A stretch of 64,000 nt of DNA from Theocolax elegans (Eukaryota; Arthropoda; Insecta; Hymenoptera; Cerocephalidae), in contig CM047431.1 in assembly GCA_026168455.1 (NCBI GenBank), forward strand, positions 48,501 through 112,500, written 5' to 3'. How positions within the stretch are numbered: the first letter of the stretch is position 1; each line of letters starts with the position of its first letter. The translations under genes and the position numbers were made by a program. Of the stretch, positions 40,757 to 55,300 are shown in pieces. The notes under the pieces are model-generated. The model worked only from the letters and a program-made list of their open reading frames with translations. It was not told the origin of the DNA and searched no databases.

Positions 40757-42395
40757 CGCTCGCTTCGCTTGCGATTTCCTAAATTTCTTTACGTAAGTTT
40801 TTAATATACAACTAGCTAAAATGCTCACTCGTTCACGCTCGCTCGCTGAAAAATCATTATCTAATAGATAATATTAAATTAAACTAAAAAATATTTTATT
40901 ATTTAACTACATTCAATTATTATTTATTAAATTGTACCCATATAGATTTATTATCGTATGTATAATAATTAATGAATTTTTTATTATTATACGATGAATT
41001 AAAATGATAATATTAAAAAAATAGAAATTATCTATAAAAATAATTATTTTTGTATGAAATAGAGTTTAATTATTATTGCAATAGCACTTTTCATAAAGGA
41101 ATTATTATTGATTTTTTATTGTCATGTGATATGAATACATCCTTTGCAAATAATTATTTTATTTATTTAGCAGTACTTATTAATTTGTGTGTTATTGGTA
41201 ATTTGGTAATAGCACTTTTTATACACTGAGAAAAATATTAAAATAAATATTAAAATAATCTATATTAAAAATTACTATATTGTATAGGAAAAGCGTGACA
41301 TCTCAGCAATATAATAATTTTTGCTATGTTATATAGTAAAATTTAGATATACTATCTTTTAATATCCAATATCGTAATTTTTGATATTCAATATAGTAAT
41401 TTTGATTATATAAGTCAGCAAATTTTATTATTCAATCTGGTATTTTTTAAATGCGAATTTACGGAAGTAAAATTGAATTATATTTTGTTTTTAATTAATT
41501 CGAAATAGAATGTATATATTGGGGGAATTCCTTTTGTCAATTAAGTACTGCAGAAGCATTTAATATTTGGAGATTTAATTATATACTATTCTTTTACGCA
41601 GTTGATCGCAATTTTTATTCACTCGCATATATTTATTCATTACACTTATTAGTCACAAACTTAAATATTCTTTCAATTGCTATCATTGCAATACGCTGAA
41701 CGGAAGATACATTTTCGCATACTAACTAAATATCTTGTTGTTTCTTATTAACTAGTTGGCACATTTATGAGCATTTGCGAGAAGAACTGGAAAAATAGAA
41801 AATTTTATACACGCCACCTATTGGACGAATGGAGTAATTAGAATATAGCGTTAAATTATTATAGCCTTAAATTAAAAATTCGTCTCAAAACAATTGAATA
41901 CTGAAAAAGAAATGAACGTATACGCGTATATAAAATATTTCTACAATACATATTATACAAATTTTAATATAGGTAGTATATACATTTCACTATATATGAT
42001 GTAAGAACTTTTGTTATTTTGATATTAAAATTTGCTATTTACGTAAGATTAATTATAACATTACATATTAAATACTGTAAAACTTTATTTTATAAATATT
42101 ATAAAATAACAAAATATAGTATAAATATTTTAATAATTTTTGTCTATATATATAACTAATTTATATAAAAACTCAACCAAATAATTAAATATTGATCATA
42201 CATATTGTAACGGGGTGGGGGTATTCAAGGACCTAACCTGCGCCGACACTCGAAAATCCGTACCCGTTATAATATATAATTATAATTTATTTACATATTA
42301 GGTAGTTTATGTTATTATGTATTATGGTACTTATAGTATTTATGGTATTTATGTTATTTATATTATTTTATTACTATTTACTATTATTTTTATTA
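40757..42395. other. AT-rich region with fragmentary inverted repeats
   Basis: No gene found. AAAAATTACTATATTG (about 41268) and CAATATAGTAATTTTGAT (about 41390) form an inverted pair after a CACTGAGAAAAA-like end at 41223, suggesting a decayed MITE. TGTAACGGGG...CCCGTTA at 42206-42274 resembles an LTR edge but is too short to call. CGCCACCTATTGGACG at 41814 resembles the insect AGGTGGCG motif class. Confidence 0.4.
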
Positions 42396-42780
42396 TTAAC
42401 TACTGGAACGCACATTACGAAATTAAAAAAAATCATTTCTTTCTGAATATGATTTCCAGGTCCCTAATGTTACCTCCAGATCATCGCGGCATCATCTACT
42501 GGAACGCACATTACGAAATTAAAAAAAAAATTAATTTCTTCCTGTAGATGATGTCCAGGTCCCTTATGTTACCTCCAGATCATCGCGGTATCATCTACTG
42601 GAACGCACATTACGAAATTTAAAAAAAAATTAATTACTTCCTGTAGATGATATCCAGGTCCCTTATGTTGCCTCCAGATCATCGCGGCATCATCTACTGG
42701 AACAAACATTACGAAATTAAAAAAAAAAATATTCCCTTCCTGTTGATGATATCCAGTCCTTCATGTTACCTTTAGTTATA
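42396..42780 (+). repeat. Diverged edge of the 96-bp satellite
   Basis: Four 96-bp monomers of an outlying type (CTACTGGAACGCACATTACG, CCAGATCATCGCGGCATC) precede the main array. Array-edge monomers are often the oldest and most diverged. Confidence 0.85.
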
Positions 42781-43335
42781 ACTGATCGATATAAGCAAAT
42801 AAATAATCGAGTTAAATAATCGAGTTTTTTTTATAAAAAAGTTAAGCATTATTTCTAATTAATCCGTGTGGTTCCGCGATCACTTTCATTAAAAAAAATT
42901 CATTTTTTCGAAAATTCAAGAGAGATAAGAAGAGTTAAAAAATAAAAAGTCTGCCTGTACGGACGTAAGAACGTACGCTCAGACTTAAACTTTTCAACCA
43001 TTAAAAAATTAATTAAATACCTATAAAAAATTCAAACACTATGTCTAATTATTCCTTTGGGTGCCGCGATCATATTGAATTAAAAAAAATTAATTTTTAT
43101 AAACTATTTAAAAAAATATAACATGATTTATAATTAAATCGTCATTTAGACAGTATAAAATTTTAATATAATGTGGATGGATGTGGATGTGGATAATATC
43201 ATTTAATGTCTACTTAATGAACTGAATTTTCCTGAATTTCTGAGAATTGATCTACTACTTACATCCTACATTCTAGTAATGTTGTTAATATCTCTTAGTT
43301 TATTAACAAAATTATCATAAATTTATTATAATTTT
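42781..43335. other. Non-satellite interruption
   Basis: 555 bases of AT-rich sequence between the edge monomers and the main array, with no gene. A TCCGTGTGGTTCCGCGATCA / TCCTTTGGGTGCCGCGATCA pair about 200 bases apart shows an internal old repeat. Confidence 0.6.
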
Positions 43336-46300
43336 CTTCCTGTAGATGATGTCCAGGTCCCTAATGTTACCACCAGGTTAACGGGATAACATCTACTGGA
43401 AAGCCTATTACGACACCAAAAAAAAATTTTTCCTGTAGATGATGTCCAGGTCCCTTATGTTACCTGCAGATTAGAGAAAGATTTATTACGAAAAAAAAAA
43501 ATAAATTTTCTTCCTGTAGAAGACGGCAAGGTCGGTAATGTTACCTCCAGGTAATCGGGGAAATATCTACTGAAAGACCTATTACGTAAAAATTAATTTC
43601 TTCCTGTAGATGATGTCCAGGTCCTTACTGTTACCTCCAGGTCGACGGTGCATCATCTACTGGAAGGCCTTTTACGAAACCAAAAAAAAAAAATTTTTCT
43701 TGCTGTAGAAGATGTCCAGGTCGTTAATGTTACCTCCAGGTCATCGGGGAAATATTTACTGAAAGATCTATTACTTAAAAAAAAAAATAAATTTCTTCCT
43801 GTAGATGATGTCCAGGTCCTTACTGTTACCGCCAGGTCGACGGTGCATCATCTACTGGAAGGCCCATTACGAAACCAAAAAAAAAATTTTCCTTCTTGTA
43901 GAAGATGTCCAGGTCGGTAATGCCACCTCCAGGTCATCGGGCAAATATCTACTGAAAGACCTATTGCGTAAAAAAAATAAAAAATTTTCTTCCTGTAGAA
44001 GATGTTTAGGTCCCTACTGTTACCCATAGGTCGACGGGGCATCATCTACTGGAAGGCCTATTACGAAACCAAAAAAAAAAAAATTTTTTCTTTCTGTAGA
44101 AGATGTCCAGGTCGTTAATGTTACCTCCAGGTCATCGGGGAAATATCTACTGAAAGATCTATTACCTCCAGGTCACCGGGGAAATATCTACTAAAAGACC
44201 TATTACGTAAAAAAAAAAAAATCTTCTTCCTGTTGAAGATGTATAGGTCCCTAATGTTACCTATAGGTCGACGGGGCATCATCTACTGGAAGGCATATTA
44301 CGAAACCAAAAAAAAAATTTTCTTCCTGTAGAAGATGGCCAGGTCGATAATGTTACCTCCAGGTCATAGGGGAAATATCTACTGAAAGACCTATTACGTA
44401 AAATTTAATTTCTTCCTGTAGATGATGTCCAGGTACTTACTGCTACCTCCAGGTCGACGGGGCATCATCTACTGGAAGGCCTATTACGAAACCAAAAAAA
44501 AAAAATTTTTCTTTCTGTGGAAGATGTTCAGGTCGTTAATGTTACCTCCAGGTTATCGGGAAAATATATACTGAAAGACCTATTACGTAAAAAAAATAAA
44601 AAATTTTCTTCCTGTAGAAGATGTTTAGGTCCCTACTGTTACCCATAGGTCGATGGGGCACCATCTACTGGAAGGCCTATTACGAAACCAAAAAAAAAAA
44701 AATTTTCTTTCTGTCGAAGATGTCCAGGTCATTAATGTTACCTCCAGGTCATCGGGGAAATATCTACTGAAAGACCTATTACTTAAAAAAAAAATTAATT
44801 TCTTCCTGTAGATGATGTCCAGGACCTTACTGCTACCTCCAGGTCGACATGCATCATCTACTGGAAGGCCTATTACGAAACCAAAAAAAAAAATTTTTCT
44901 TCTTGTAGAAGATGTCCAGGTCGATAATGCCACCTCCAGGTCATCGGGGAAATATCTACTATAAGACCTATTAGGTAAAAAAAAAAAATTTTCTTCCTGT
45001 AGAAGATGTATAGGTCCCTACTGTTACCCATAGGTCGACGGGGCATCATCTACTGGAAGGTCTATTACGAAACCAAAAAAAAAATTTTTCTTCTTGTAGA
45101 AGATGTCCAGGTCGATAATGCCACCTCCAGGTCATCGGGGAAATATCTACTGAAAGACCTATTACGTAAAAAAAAAAAATTTTCTTCCTGTAGAAGATGT
45201 ATAGGTCCCTACTGTTACCCATAGGTCGACGGGGCATCATCTACTGGAAGGCCTATTACGAAACCAAAAAAAAAATTTTCTTCCTGTAGAAGATGTCTAG
45301 GTCGATAATGTTACCTCCAGGTCATAGGGGAAATATCTACTGAAAGACCTATTACGTAAAATTTAATTTCTTCCTGTAGATGATGTCCAGGTACTTACTG
45401 CTACCTCCAGGTCGACGGGGCATCATCTACTGGAAGGCCTATTACGAAACCAAAAAAAAAATTTTTCTTTCTGTGGAAGATGTTCAGGTCGTTAATGTTA
45501 CCTCCAGGTTATCGGGAAAATATATACTGAAAGACCTATTACGTAAAAAAAATAAAATATTTTCTTCCTGTAGAAGATGCCGAGGTCGGTAATGTTACCT
45601 CCAGGTCATCGGGGAAATATCTACTGAAAGACCTATTACGTAAAAAAAATAAAAAATTTTCTTCCTGTAGAAGATGTCCAGGTCGGTAATGTTACCTCCA
45701 GGTCATCGGGGAAATATCTACTGAAAGACCTATTACGTAAAAAAAAAAAATTTTCTTCCTGTAGAAGATGTTTAGGTCCCTACTGTTACCCATAGGTCGA
45801 CGGGGCATCATCTACTGGAAGGCATATTACGAAACCAAAAAAAAAATTTTCTTCCTGTAGAAGATGGCCAGGTCGATAATGTTACCTCCAGGTCATAGGG
45901 GAAATATCTACTGAAAGACCTATTACGTAAAATTTAATTTCTTCCTGTAGATGATGTCCAGGTACTTACTGCTACCTCCAGGTCGACGGGGCATCATCTA
46001 CTGGAAGGCCTATTACGAAACCAAAAAAAAAAATTTTTCTTTCTGTGGAAGATGTTCAGGTCGTTAATGTTACCTCCAGGTTATCGGGAAAATATACTGA
46101 AAGACCTATTACGTAAAAAAATAAAAAATTTTCTTCCTGTAGAAGATGTTTAGGTCCCTACTGTTACCCATAGGTCGATGGGGCACCATCTACTGGAAGG
46201 CCTATTACGAAACCAAAAAAAAAAAATTTTTCTTTCTGTCGAAGATGTCCAGGTCATTAATGTTACCTCCAGGTCATCGGGGAAATATCTACTGAAAGAC

Positions 46301-49300
46301 CTATTACTTAAAAAAAAAATTAATTTCTTCCTGTAGATGATGTCCAGGACCTTACTGCTACCTCCAGGTCGACATGCATCATCTACTGGAAGGCCTATTA
46401 CGAAACCAAAAAAAAAAATTTTTCTTCTTGTAGAAGATGTCCAGGTCGATAATGCCACCTCCAGGTCATCGGGGAAATATCTACTATAAGACCTATTAGG
46501 TAAAAAAAAAAAAATTTTCTTCCTGTAGAAGATGTATAGGTCCCTACTGTTACCCATAGGTCGACGGGGCATCATCTACTGGAAGGTCTATTACGAAACC
46601 AAAAAAAAAATTTTTTTTCCTGTAGAAGATGTCTAGGTCGATAAAGTTACCTCCAGGTCATCGGGGAAATATCTACTGAAAGACCTATTACGTAAAAAAA
46701 ATAAAATATTTTCTTCCTGTAGAAGATGCCGAGGTCGGTAATGTTACCTCCAGGTTATCGGGGCAACATTTAGAGAAAGACTTATTACGAAATAAAAGAA
46801 AAAATTTTCTTCCTGTAGAAGATGTCCAGGTCGGTAATGTTACCTCCAGGTCATCGGGGAAATATCTACTAAAAGACCTATTACGTAAAAAAAAAAATTT
46901 TTCTTCCTGTAGAAGATGTCTAGGAACCTACTGTGACCCATAGGTCGACGGGGCATCATCTACTGGAAGGCATATTACGAAATCAAAAAAAAAATTTTCT
47001 TCCTGTAGAAGATGGCCAGGTCGATAATGTTACCTCCAGGTCATAGGGGAAATATCTACTGAACGACCTATTACGTAAAAATTAATTTCTTCCTGTAGAT
47101 GATGTCCAGGTCCTTACTGTTACCTCCAGGTCGACGGTGCATTATCTACTGGATGGCCTATTTCGAAACCAAAAAAAAAATTTTTCTTCTTGTAGAAGAT
47201 GTCCAGGTCGATAATGTTACCTCCAGGTCATCGGGGAAATATCTACTGAAAGACCTATTACGTAAAAAAAATAAAATATTTTCTTCCTGTAGAAGATGTT
47301 TAGGTCCCTACTGTTACCCATAGGTCGACGGGGCATCATCTACTGGAAGGCCTATTACGAAACCAAAAAAAAAATTTTTCTTTCTGTAGAAGATGGCCAG
47401 GTCGATAATGTTACCCCAGGTCATAGGGGAAATATCTACTGAAAGACCTATTACGTAAAAAAAATAAAATATTTTCTTCCTGTAGAAGATGTTTAGGTCC
47501 CTACTGTTACCCATAGGTCGACGGGGCATCATCTACTGGAAGGCCTATTACGAAACCAAAAAAAAAAAAATTTTTCTTTCTGTAGAAGATGGCCAGGTCG
47601 ATAATGTTACCTCCAGGTCATAGGGGAAATATCTACTGAAAGACCTATTACGTAAAAATTAATTTCTTCCAGTAGATGATGTCCAGGTCCTTACTGTTAC
47701 CACCAGGTCGACGGTGCATCATCTACTGGAAGGCCTATTACGAAACCAAAAAAAAAAACTTTTCTTCTTGTAGAAGATGTCCAGGTCGATAATGCCACCG
47801 CCAGGTCATCGGGGAAATATCTACTCATTTACCTATTACGTAAAAAAAAAAAAAATTTTCTTCCTGTAGAAGATGTATAGGTCCCTACTGTTACCAATAG
47901 GTCGACGGGGCATCATCTACTGGAAGGCCTATTACGACACCAAAAAAAAAATTTTCTTCCTGTAGGAGATGCCGAGGTCGGTAATGTTACCTCCAGGTTA
48001 TCGGGAAAATATATACTGAAAGACCTATTACGTAAAAAAATAAAAAATTTTCTTCCTGTAGAAGATGTCCAGGTCGGTAATGTTACCTCCAGGTCATCGG
48101 GGAAATATCTACTGAAAGACCTATTACGTAAAAAAAAAAATTTTCTTCCTGTAGAAGATGTCTAGGTCCCTACTGTTACCCATAGGTCGACGGGGCATCA
48201 TCTACTGGAAGGCATATTACGAAACCAAAAAAAAAAAATTTTTCTTTCTGTAGAAGATGTCCAGGTCGTTAATGTTACCTCCAGGTCATCGGGGAAATAT
48301 CTACTGAAAGACCTATTACGTAAAAAAAATAAAAAATTTTTCTTCCTGTAGAAGATGTATAGGTCCTACTGTTACCCATAGGTCGACGGGGCATCATCTA
48401 CTGGAAGGCCTATTACGAAACCAAAAAAAAAATTTTTCTTTCTGTAGAAGATGTCCAGGTCGTTAATGTTACCTCCAGGTCATCGGGGAAATATCTACTA
48501 AAAGACCTATTACGTAAAAATTAATTTCTTCCTGTAGATGATGTCCAGGTCCTTACTGTTACCTCCAGGTCGACGGTGCATTATCTACTGGAAGGCCTAT
48601 TACGAAACCAAAAAAAAAATTTTTCTTCTGTAGAAGATGTCCAGGTCGATAATGTTACCTCCAGGTCATCGGGGAAATATCTACTGAAAGACCTATTACG
48701 TAAAAAAAATAAAATATTTTCTTCCTGTAGAAGATGCCGAGGTCGGTAATGTTACCTCCAGGTTATCGGGGCATCATCTACTGGAAGGCATATTACGAAA
48801 TCAAAAAAAAATTTTCTTCCTGTAGAAGATGTCCAGGTCGGTAATGTTACCTCCAGGTCATCGGGGAAATATCTACTGAAAGACCTATTACGTAAAAAAA
48901 AAAATTTTCTTCCTGTAGAAGATGTATAGGTCCCTAATGTTACCTATAGGTCGACGGGGCATCATCTACTGGAAGGCATATTACGAAACCAAAAAAAAAA
49001 TTTTCTTCCTGTAGAAGATGGCCAGGTCGATAATGTTACCTCCAGGTCATAGGGGAAATATCTACTGAACGACCTATTACGTAAAAATTAATTTCTTCCT
49101 GTAGATGATGTCCAGGTCCTTACTGTTACCTCCAGGTCGACGGTGCATTATCTACTGGATGGCCTATTTCGAAACCAAAAAAAAATTTTTCTCTTGTAGA
49201 AGATGTCCAGGTCGATAATGTTACCTCCAGGTCATCGGGGAAATATCTACTGAAAGACCTATTACGTAAAAAAAATAAAATATTTTCTTCCTGTAGAAGA

Positions 49301-52300
49301 TGTTTAGGTCCCTACTGTTACCCATAGGTCGACGGGGCATCATCTACTGGAAGGCCTATTACGAAACCAAAAAAAAAAATTTTTCTTTCTGTAGAAGATG
49401 GCCAGGTCGATAATGTTACCTCCAGGTCATAGGGGAAATATCTACTGAAAGACCTATTACGTAAAAAAAATAAAATATTTTCTTCCTGTAGAAGATGTTT
49501 AGGTCCCTACTGTTACCCATAGGTCGACGGGGCATCATCTACTGGAAGGCCTATTACGAAACCAAAAAAAAAAAATTTTTCTTTCTGTAGAAGATGGCCA
49601 GGTCGATAATGTTACCTCCAGGTCATAGGGGAAATATCTACTGAAAGACCTATTACGTAAAAATTAATTTCTTCCAGTAGATGATGTCCAGGTCCTTACT
49701 GTTACCACCAGGTCGACGGTGCATCATCTACTGGAAGGCCTATTACGAAACCAAAAAAAAAAACTTTTCTTCTTGTAGAAGATGTCCAGGTCGATAATGC
49801 ACCGCCAGGTCATCGGGGAAATATCTACTCATTTACCTATTACGAAAAAAAAAAAAAATTTTCTTCCTGTGAAGATGTATAGGTCCCTACTGTTACCAAT
49901 AGGTCGACGGGGCATCATCTACTGGAAGGCCTATTACGACACCAAAAAAAAAAAATTTTCTTCCTGTAGGAGATGCCGAGGTCGGTAATGTTACCTACAG
50001 GTTATCGGGGCAACATTTAGAGAAAGACTTATTACGAAATAATAGAAAATATTTTCTTCCTGTAGAAGATGTCCAGGTCGGTAATGTTACCTCCAGGTCA
50101 TCGGGGAAATATCTACTGAAAGACCTATTACGTGAAAAAAAAATGTTTACCTTACTCTGTAGAAGCTGTTCTAGGTCCCTACTGTTACCCATAGGTCGAC
50201 GGGGGCATCATCCTACTGGAAGGCATATTAAGCAACCAAAAAAAAAAAATTTTTCTTTCTGTAGAAGATGTCCAGGTCGTTAATGTACCTCCAGGTCATC
50301 GGGGAAATATCTACTGAAAAACCTATTACATAAAAAAAATAAAAAATTTTCTTCCTGTAGAAGATGTTTAGGTCCCTACGGTTACCCATAGGTCGACGGG
50401 GCATCATCTACTGGAAGGCCTATTACGAAACCAAAAAAAAAAAATTTTTCTTTCTGTAGAAGATGTCCAGGTTGTTAATGTTATTTCCAGGTCATCGGGG
50501 AAATATCTACTAAAAGACCTATTACGTAATAATTAATTTCTTCCTGTAGATGATGTCCAGATCCTTACTGTTACCTCCAGGTCGACGGTGCATTATCTAC
50601 TGGATGGCCTATTACGAAACCAAAAAAAAAATTTTTCTTCCTGTAGAAGATGTCCAGGTCGATAATGTTACCTCCAGGTCATCGGGGAAATATCTACTGA
50701 AAGACCTATTACGTAAAAAAAATAAAATATTTTCTTCCTGTAGAAGATGCCGAGGTCGGTAATGTTACCTCCAGGTTATCGGGGCAACATTTAGAGAAAG
50801 ACTTATTACGAAATAAAAGAAAAAATTTTCTTCCTGTAGAAGATGTCCAGGTCGGTAATGTTACCTCCAGGTCATCGGGGAAATATCTACTGAAAGACCT
50901 ATTACGTAAAAAAAAAAATTTTTCTTCCTGTAGAAGATGTCTAGGTCCCTACTGTTACTTATATGTCGACGGGGCATCATCTACTGGAAGGCATATTACG
51001 AAACCAAAAAAAAAATTTTCTTCCTGTAGAAGATGGCCAGGTCGATAATGTTACCTCCAGGTCATAGGGGAAATATCTACTGAAAGACCTATTACGTAAA
51101 AATTAATTACTTCCTGTAGATGATGTCCAGGACCTTACTGTTACCTCCAGGTCGACGGTGCATTATCTACTGGATGGCCTATTACGAAACCAAAAAAAAA
51201 ATTTTTCTTCTTGTAGAAGATGTCCAGGTCGATAATGTTACCTCCAGGTCATCGGGGAAATATCTACTGAAAGACCTATTACGTAAAAAAAATAAAAATA
51301 TTTTCTCCTGTAGAAGATGTTTAGGTCCCTACTGTACCCATAGGTCGACTGGGGCATCATCTACTGGAAGGCCCTATTACGAAACCAAAAAAAAAAAATT
51401 TTTCTTTCTGTAGAAGATGTCCAGGTCGATAATGTTACCTCAGGTTCATAGGGGAAATATCTACTGAAAGACCTATACTTAAAAAAATTAATTTCTTCCT
51501 GTAGATGATGTCCAGGACCTTACTGCTTACCTCCAGGTCGACAGGTGCATCATCTACTGGAAGGCCTATTACGAAACCAAAAAAAAAAATTTTTCTTCTT
51601 GTAGAAGATGTCCAGGTCGATAATGCCACCTCCAGGTCATCGGGGAAATATCTACTCATTAGACCTATTAGGTAAAAAAAAAAAATTTCTTCCTGTAGAA
51701 GATGTATAGGTCCCTACTGTTACCCATAGGTCGACGGGGCATCATCTACTGGAAGGTCCTATTACGAACAAAAAAAAAAAAATTTTCTTCTCCTGTAGGA
51801 GATGCCGAGGTCGGTAATGTTAACTCCAGGTTATCGGGGCAACATTTAGATGAAAGGCTTATTACGAAATAAAAGAAAATATTTTCTTCCTGTAGAAGAC
51901 GTCCAGGTCGGTAATGTTACACATACAGGTCATCGGGGGAAAATATCTACTGAAAGACCCTATTACGTGAAAAAAAAATTTTCTTCCTGTAGAAGATGTC
52001 TAAGGGTAGTCCGCTACTGTTACCCAATAGGTCGACGAGGGCATCATCTACTTGAAGGCATATTACGCAACCAAAAAAAAAACATTTTTCTGTCTATGTA
52101 GAAGAGGTCCAGGTCGTTAATGTAACCCTCCAGGTCATCGTGGGAAATATCTACTGAAAGACTATTAATCGTAAAAAAAATAAAAAATTTTTCTTCTGTA
52201 GAAGATGTTTAGGTCCCTAACTGTTAACCCATAGGTCGACGGGGCATCATCTACTGGAAGGCTATTACGAAACCAAAAAAAAAAATTTTTCTTTCCTGTA

Positions 52301-55300
52301 GAAGATGGCCAGGTGATAATGTTATCTCCAGGTCATCGGGGAAATATCTACTGAACGACCTATTACGTAAAAATTAAATTTCTTCCTGTAGATGATGTCC
52401 AGGTCCTTACTGTTACCTCCAGGTCGACGGTGCATTATCTACTGGATGGCCTATTACGAAACCAAAAAAAAAATTTTTCTTCTGTAGAAGATGTCCAGGT
52501 CGATAATGTTACCTCCAGGTCATCGGGGAAATATCTACTGAAAGACCTATTACGTAAAAAAAATAAAATTATTTCTTCCTGTAGAAGATGTCTAGGTCCT
52601 TACTGTTACCCATAGGTCGACGGGGCATCATCTACTGGAAGGCCTATTACGAAAACCAAAAAAAAAAATTTTTCTTCTGTAGAAGATGGCCAGGTCGATA
52701 ATGTACCCTCCAGGTCATAGGGAAATATCTACTCAATTGACCTATTACGTAAAAAAAAATAAAATATTTCTTCCTGTAGAAGATGTTAGGTCCCTACTGT
52801 TACCCATAGGTCGACGGGGGCATCATCTACTGGAAGGCCTATTACGAAACCAAAAAAAAAAAATTTTTCTTTCTGTAGAAGATGTCCAGGTCGTATAATG
52901 TTACCTCCAGGTCATCGGGGAAATATCTACTGAAAGACCTATTACCGTAAAAAAAAATTAATTTCTTCCCTGTAGATAATGTCCAGGTCCTTACTGTTAA
53001 CTCCAGGTCGACGGTGCATCATCTACTGGAAGGCCCTATTACGAAACCAAAAAAAAAAATTTTCTTCTTGTAGAAGATGTCCAGGTCGATAATGCCACCT
53101 CCAGGTCATCGGGGAAATATCTACTCATTGAACTATTACGTAAAAAAAAAAAAATTTTCTTCTGTAGAAGATGTATAGGTCCCTACTGTTACCCATAGGT
53201 CGACGGGGCATCATCTACTGGAAGACCTATTACGAAACCAAAAAAAAAAAATTTTCTTCCTGTAGAGATGCCGAGGTCGGTAATGTTACCTCCAGGTTAT
53301 CGGGGCATCAATCTCCTGGCAGGCTATTACGAAACCAAAAAAACATTTTTTTTCTGTAGAAGACTGTCCAGGTTGTTAATGTTATTCCAGGTCATCGGGG
53401 AACTATCTACCTAAACGACCTCATTTACGTAATAATCATTTCTTCCTGTAGATGATGTCCGATCTTCACTGTTACCTCCAGGTCGACGGTTGCATATCTA
53501 CTGGGTATGGCCTAGTACGAAACCAAAAAAAATTTTTTCTTCCTGTAGAAGATGTCCAGGTCGATAATGTTACCTCCAGGTCATCGGGGAAATATCTACT
53601 GAAAGACCTATACGTAAAAAAATAAATATTTTCTTCCTGTAGAAGATGCCGCCAGGTCGGTAATGTTACCTCCAGGTTATCGGGGCAACATTTAGAGAAA
53701 GACTTATTACGAAATAAAAGAAAAAATTTTCTTCCTGTAGAAGAGTCCAGGTCGGTAAGTTACCTCCAGGTCATCGGGGAAATATCTACTGAAAGACCTA
53801 TTACGTAAAAAAAAAAAATTTTTCTTCCTGTAGAAGATGTCTATGGTCCCTACTTTTACTTATATGTCGACGGGGCATCATCTACTGGAAGGCATATTAC
53901 GAAACCAAAAAAAAAATTTTCTTCCTGTAGAAGATGGCCAGGTCGATAATGTTACCTCCAGGTCATAGGGGAAATATCTACTGAAAGACCTATTACGTAA
54001 AAATTAATTACTTCCTGTAGATGATGTCCAGGACCTTACTGTTACCTCCAGGTCGACGGTGCATTATCTACTGGATGGCCTATTACGAAACCAAAAAAAA
54101 AATTTTTCTTCTTGTAGAAGATGTCCAGGTCGATAATGTTACCTCCAGGTCATCGGGGAAATATCTACTGAAAGACCTATTACGTAAAAAAAATAAAATA
54201 TTTTCTTCCTGTAGAAGATGTTTAGGTCCCTACTGTTACCCATAGGTCGACGGGGCATCATCTACTGGAAGGCCTATTACGAAACCAAAAAAAAAAAAAT
54301 TTTTCTTTCTGTAGAAGATGGCCAGGTCGATAATGTTACCTCCAGGTCATAGGGGAAATATCTACTGAAAGACCTATAACGTAAAAATTAATTTCTTCCT
54401 GTAGATGATGTCCAGGTCCTTACTGTTACCTCCAGGTCGACGGTGCATCATCTACTGGAAGGCCTATTACGAAACCAAAAAAAAAATTTTCTTCTTGTAG
54501 AAGATGTCCAGGTCGATAATGCCACCTCCAGGTCATCGGGGAAATATCTACTCATTGACCTATTAGGTAAAAAAAAAAAAATTTTCTTCCTGTAGAAGAT
54601 GTATAGGTCCCTACTGTTACCAATAGGTCGACGGGGCATCATCTACTGGAAGGCCTATTACGAAACCAAAAAAAAAAAATTTTCTTCCTGTAGGAGATGC
54701 CGAGGTCGGTAATGTTACCTCCAGGTTATCGGGGCAACATTTAGAGAAAGGCTTATTACGAAATAAAAGAAAATATTTTCTTCCTGTAGAAGAAGTCCAG
54801 GTCGGTAATGTTACCTCCAGGTCATCGGGGAAATATCTACTGAAAGACCTATTACGTGAAAAAAAAATTTTTCTTCCTGTAGAAGATGTCTAGGTCCCTA
54901 CTGTTACCCATAGGTCGACGGGGCATCATCTACTGGAAGGCATATTACGCAACCAAAAAAAAAAAATTTTTCTTTCTGTAGAAGATGTCCAGGTCGTTAA
55001 TGTACCTCCAGGTCATCGGGGAAATATCTACTGAAAGACCTATTACGTAAAAAAAATAAAAAATTTTCTTCCTGTAGAAGATGTTTAGGTCCCTACTGTT
55101 ACCCATAGGTCGACGGGGCATCATCTACTGGAAGGCCTATTACGAAACCAAAAAAAAAAAATTTTTCTTTCTGTAGAAGATGTCCAGGTTGTTAATGTTA
55201 TCTCCAGGTAATCGGGGAAATATCTACTGAAAGACCTATTACGTAAAAATTAAATTCTTCCTGTAGATGATGTCCAGGTCCTTACTGTTACCTCCAGGTC

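Noticed and set aside
42206..42295. LTR-retrotransposon terminal repeat (TGTAACGGGG ... TTTACA)
   Set aside because: Only about 90 bases, no primer-binding site, polypurine tract or second copy in the window.
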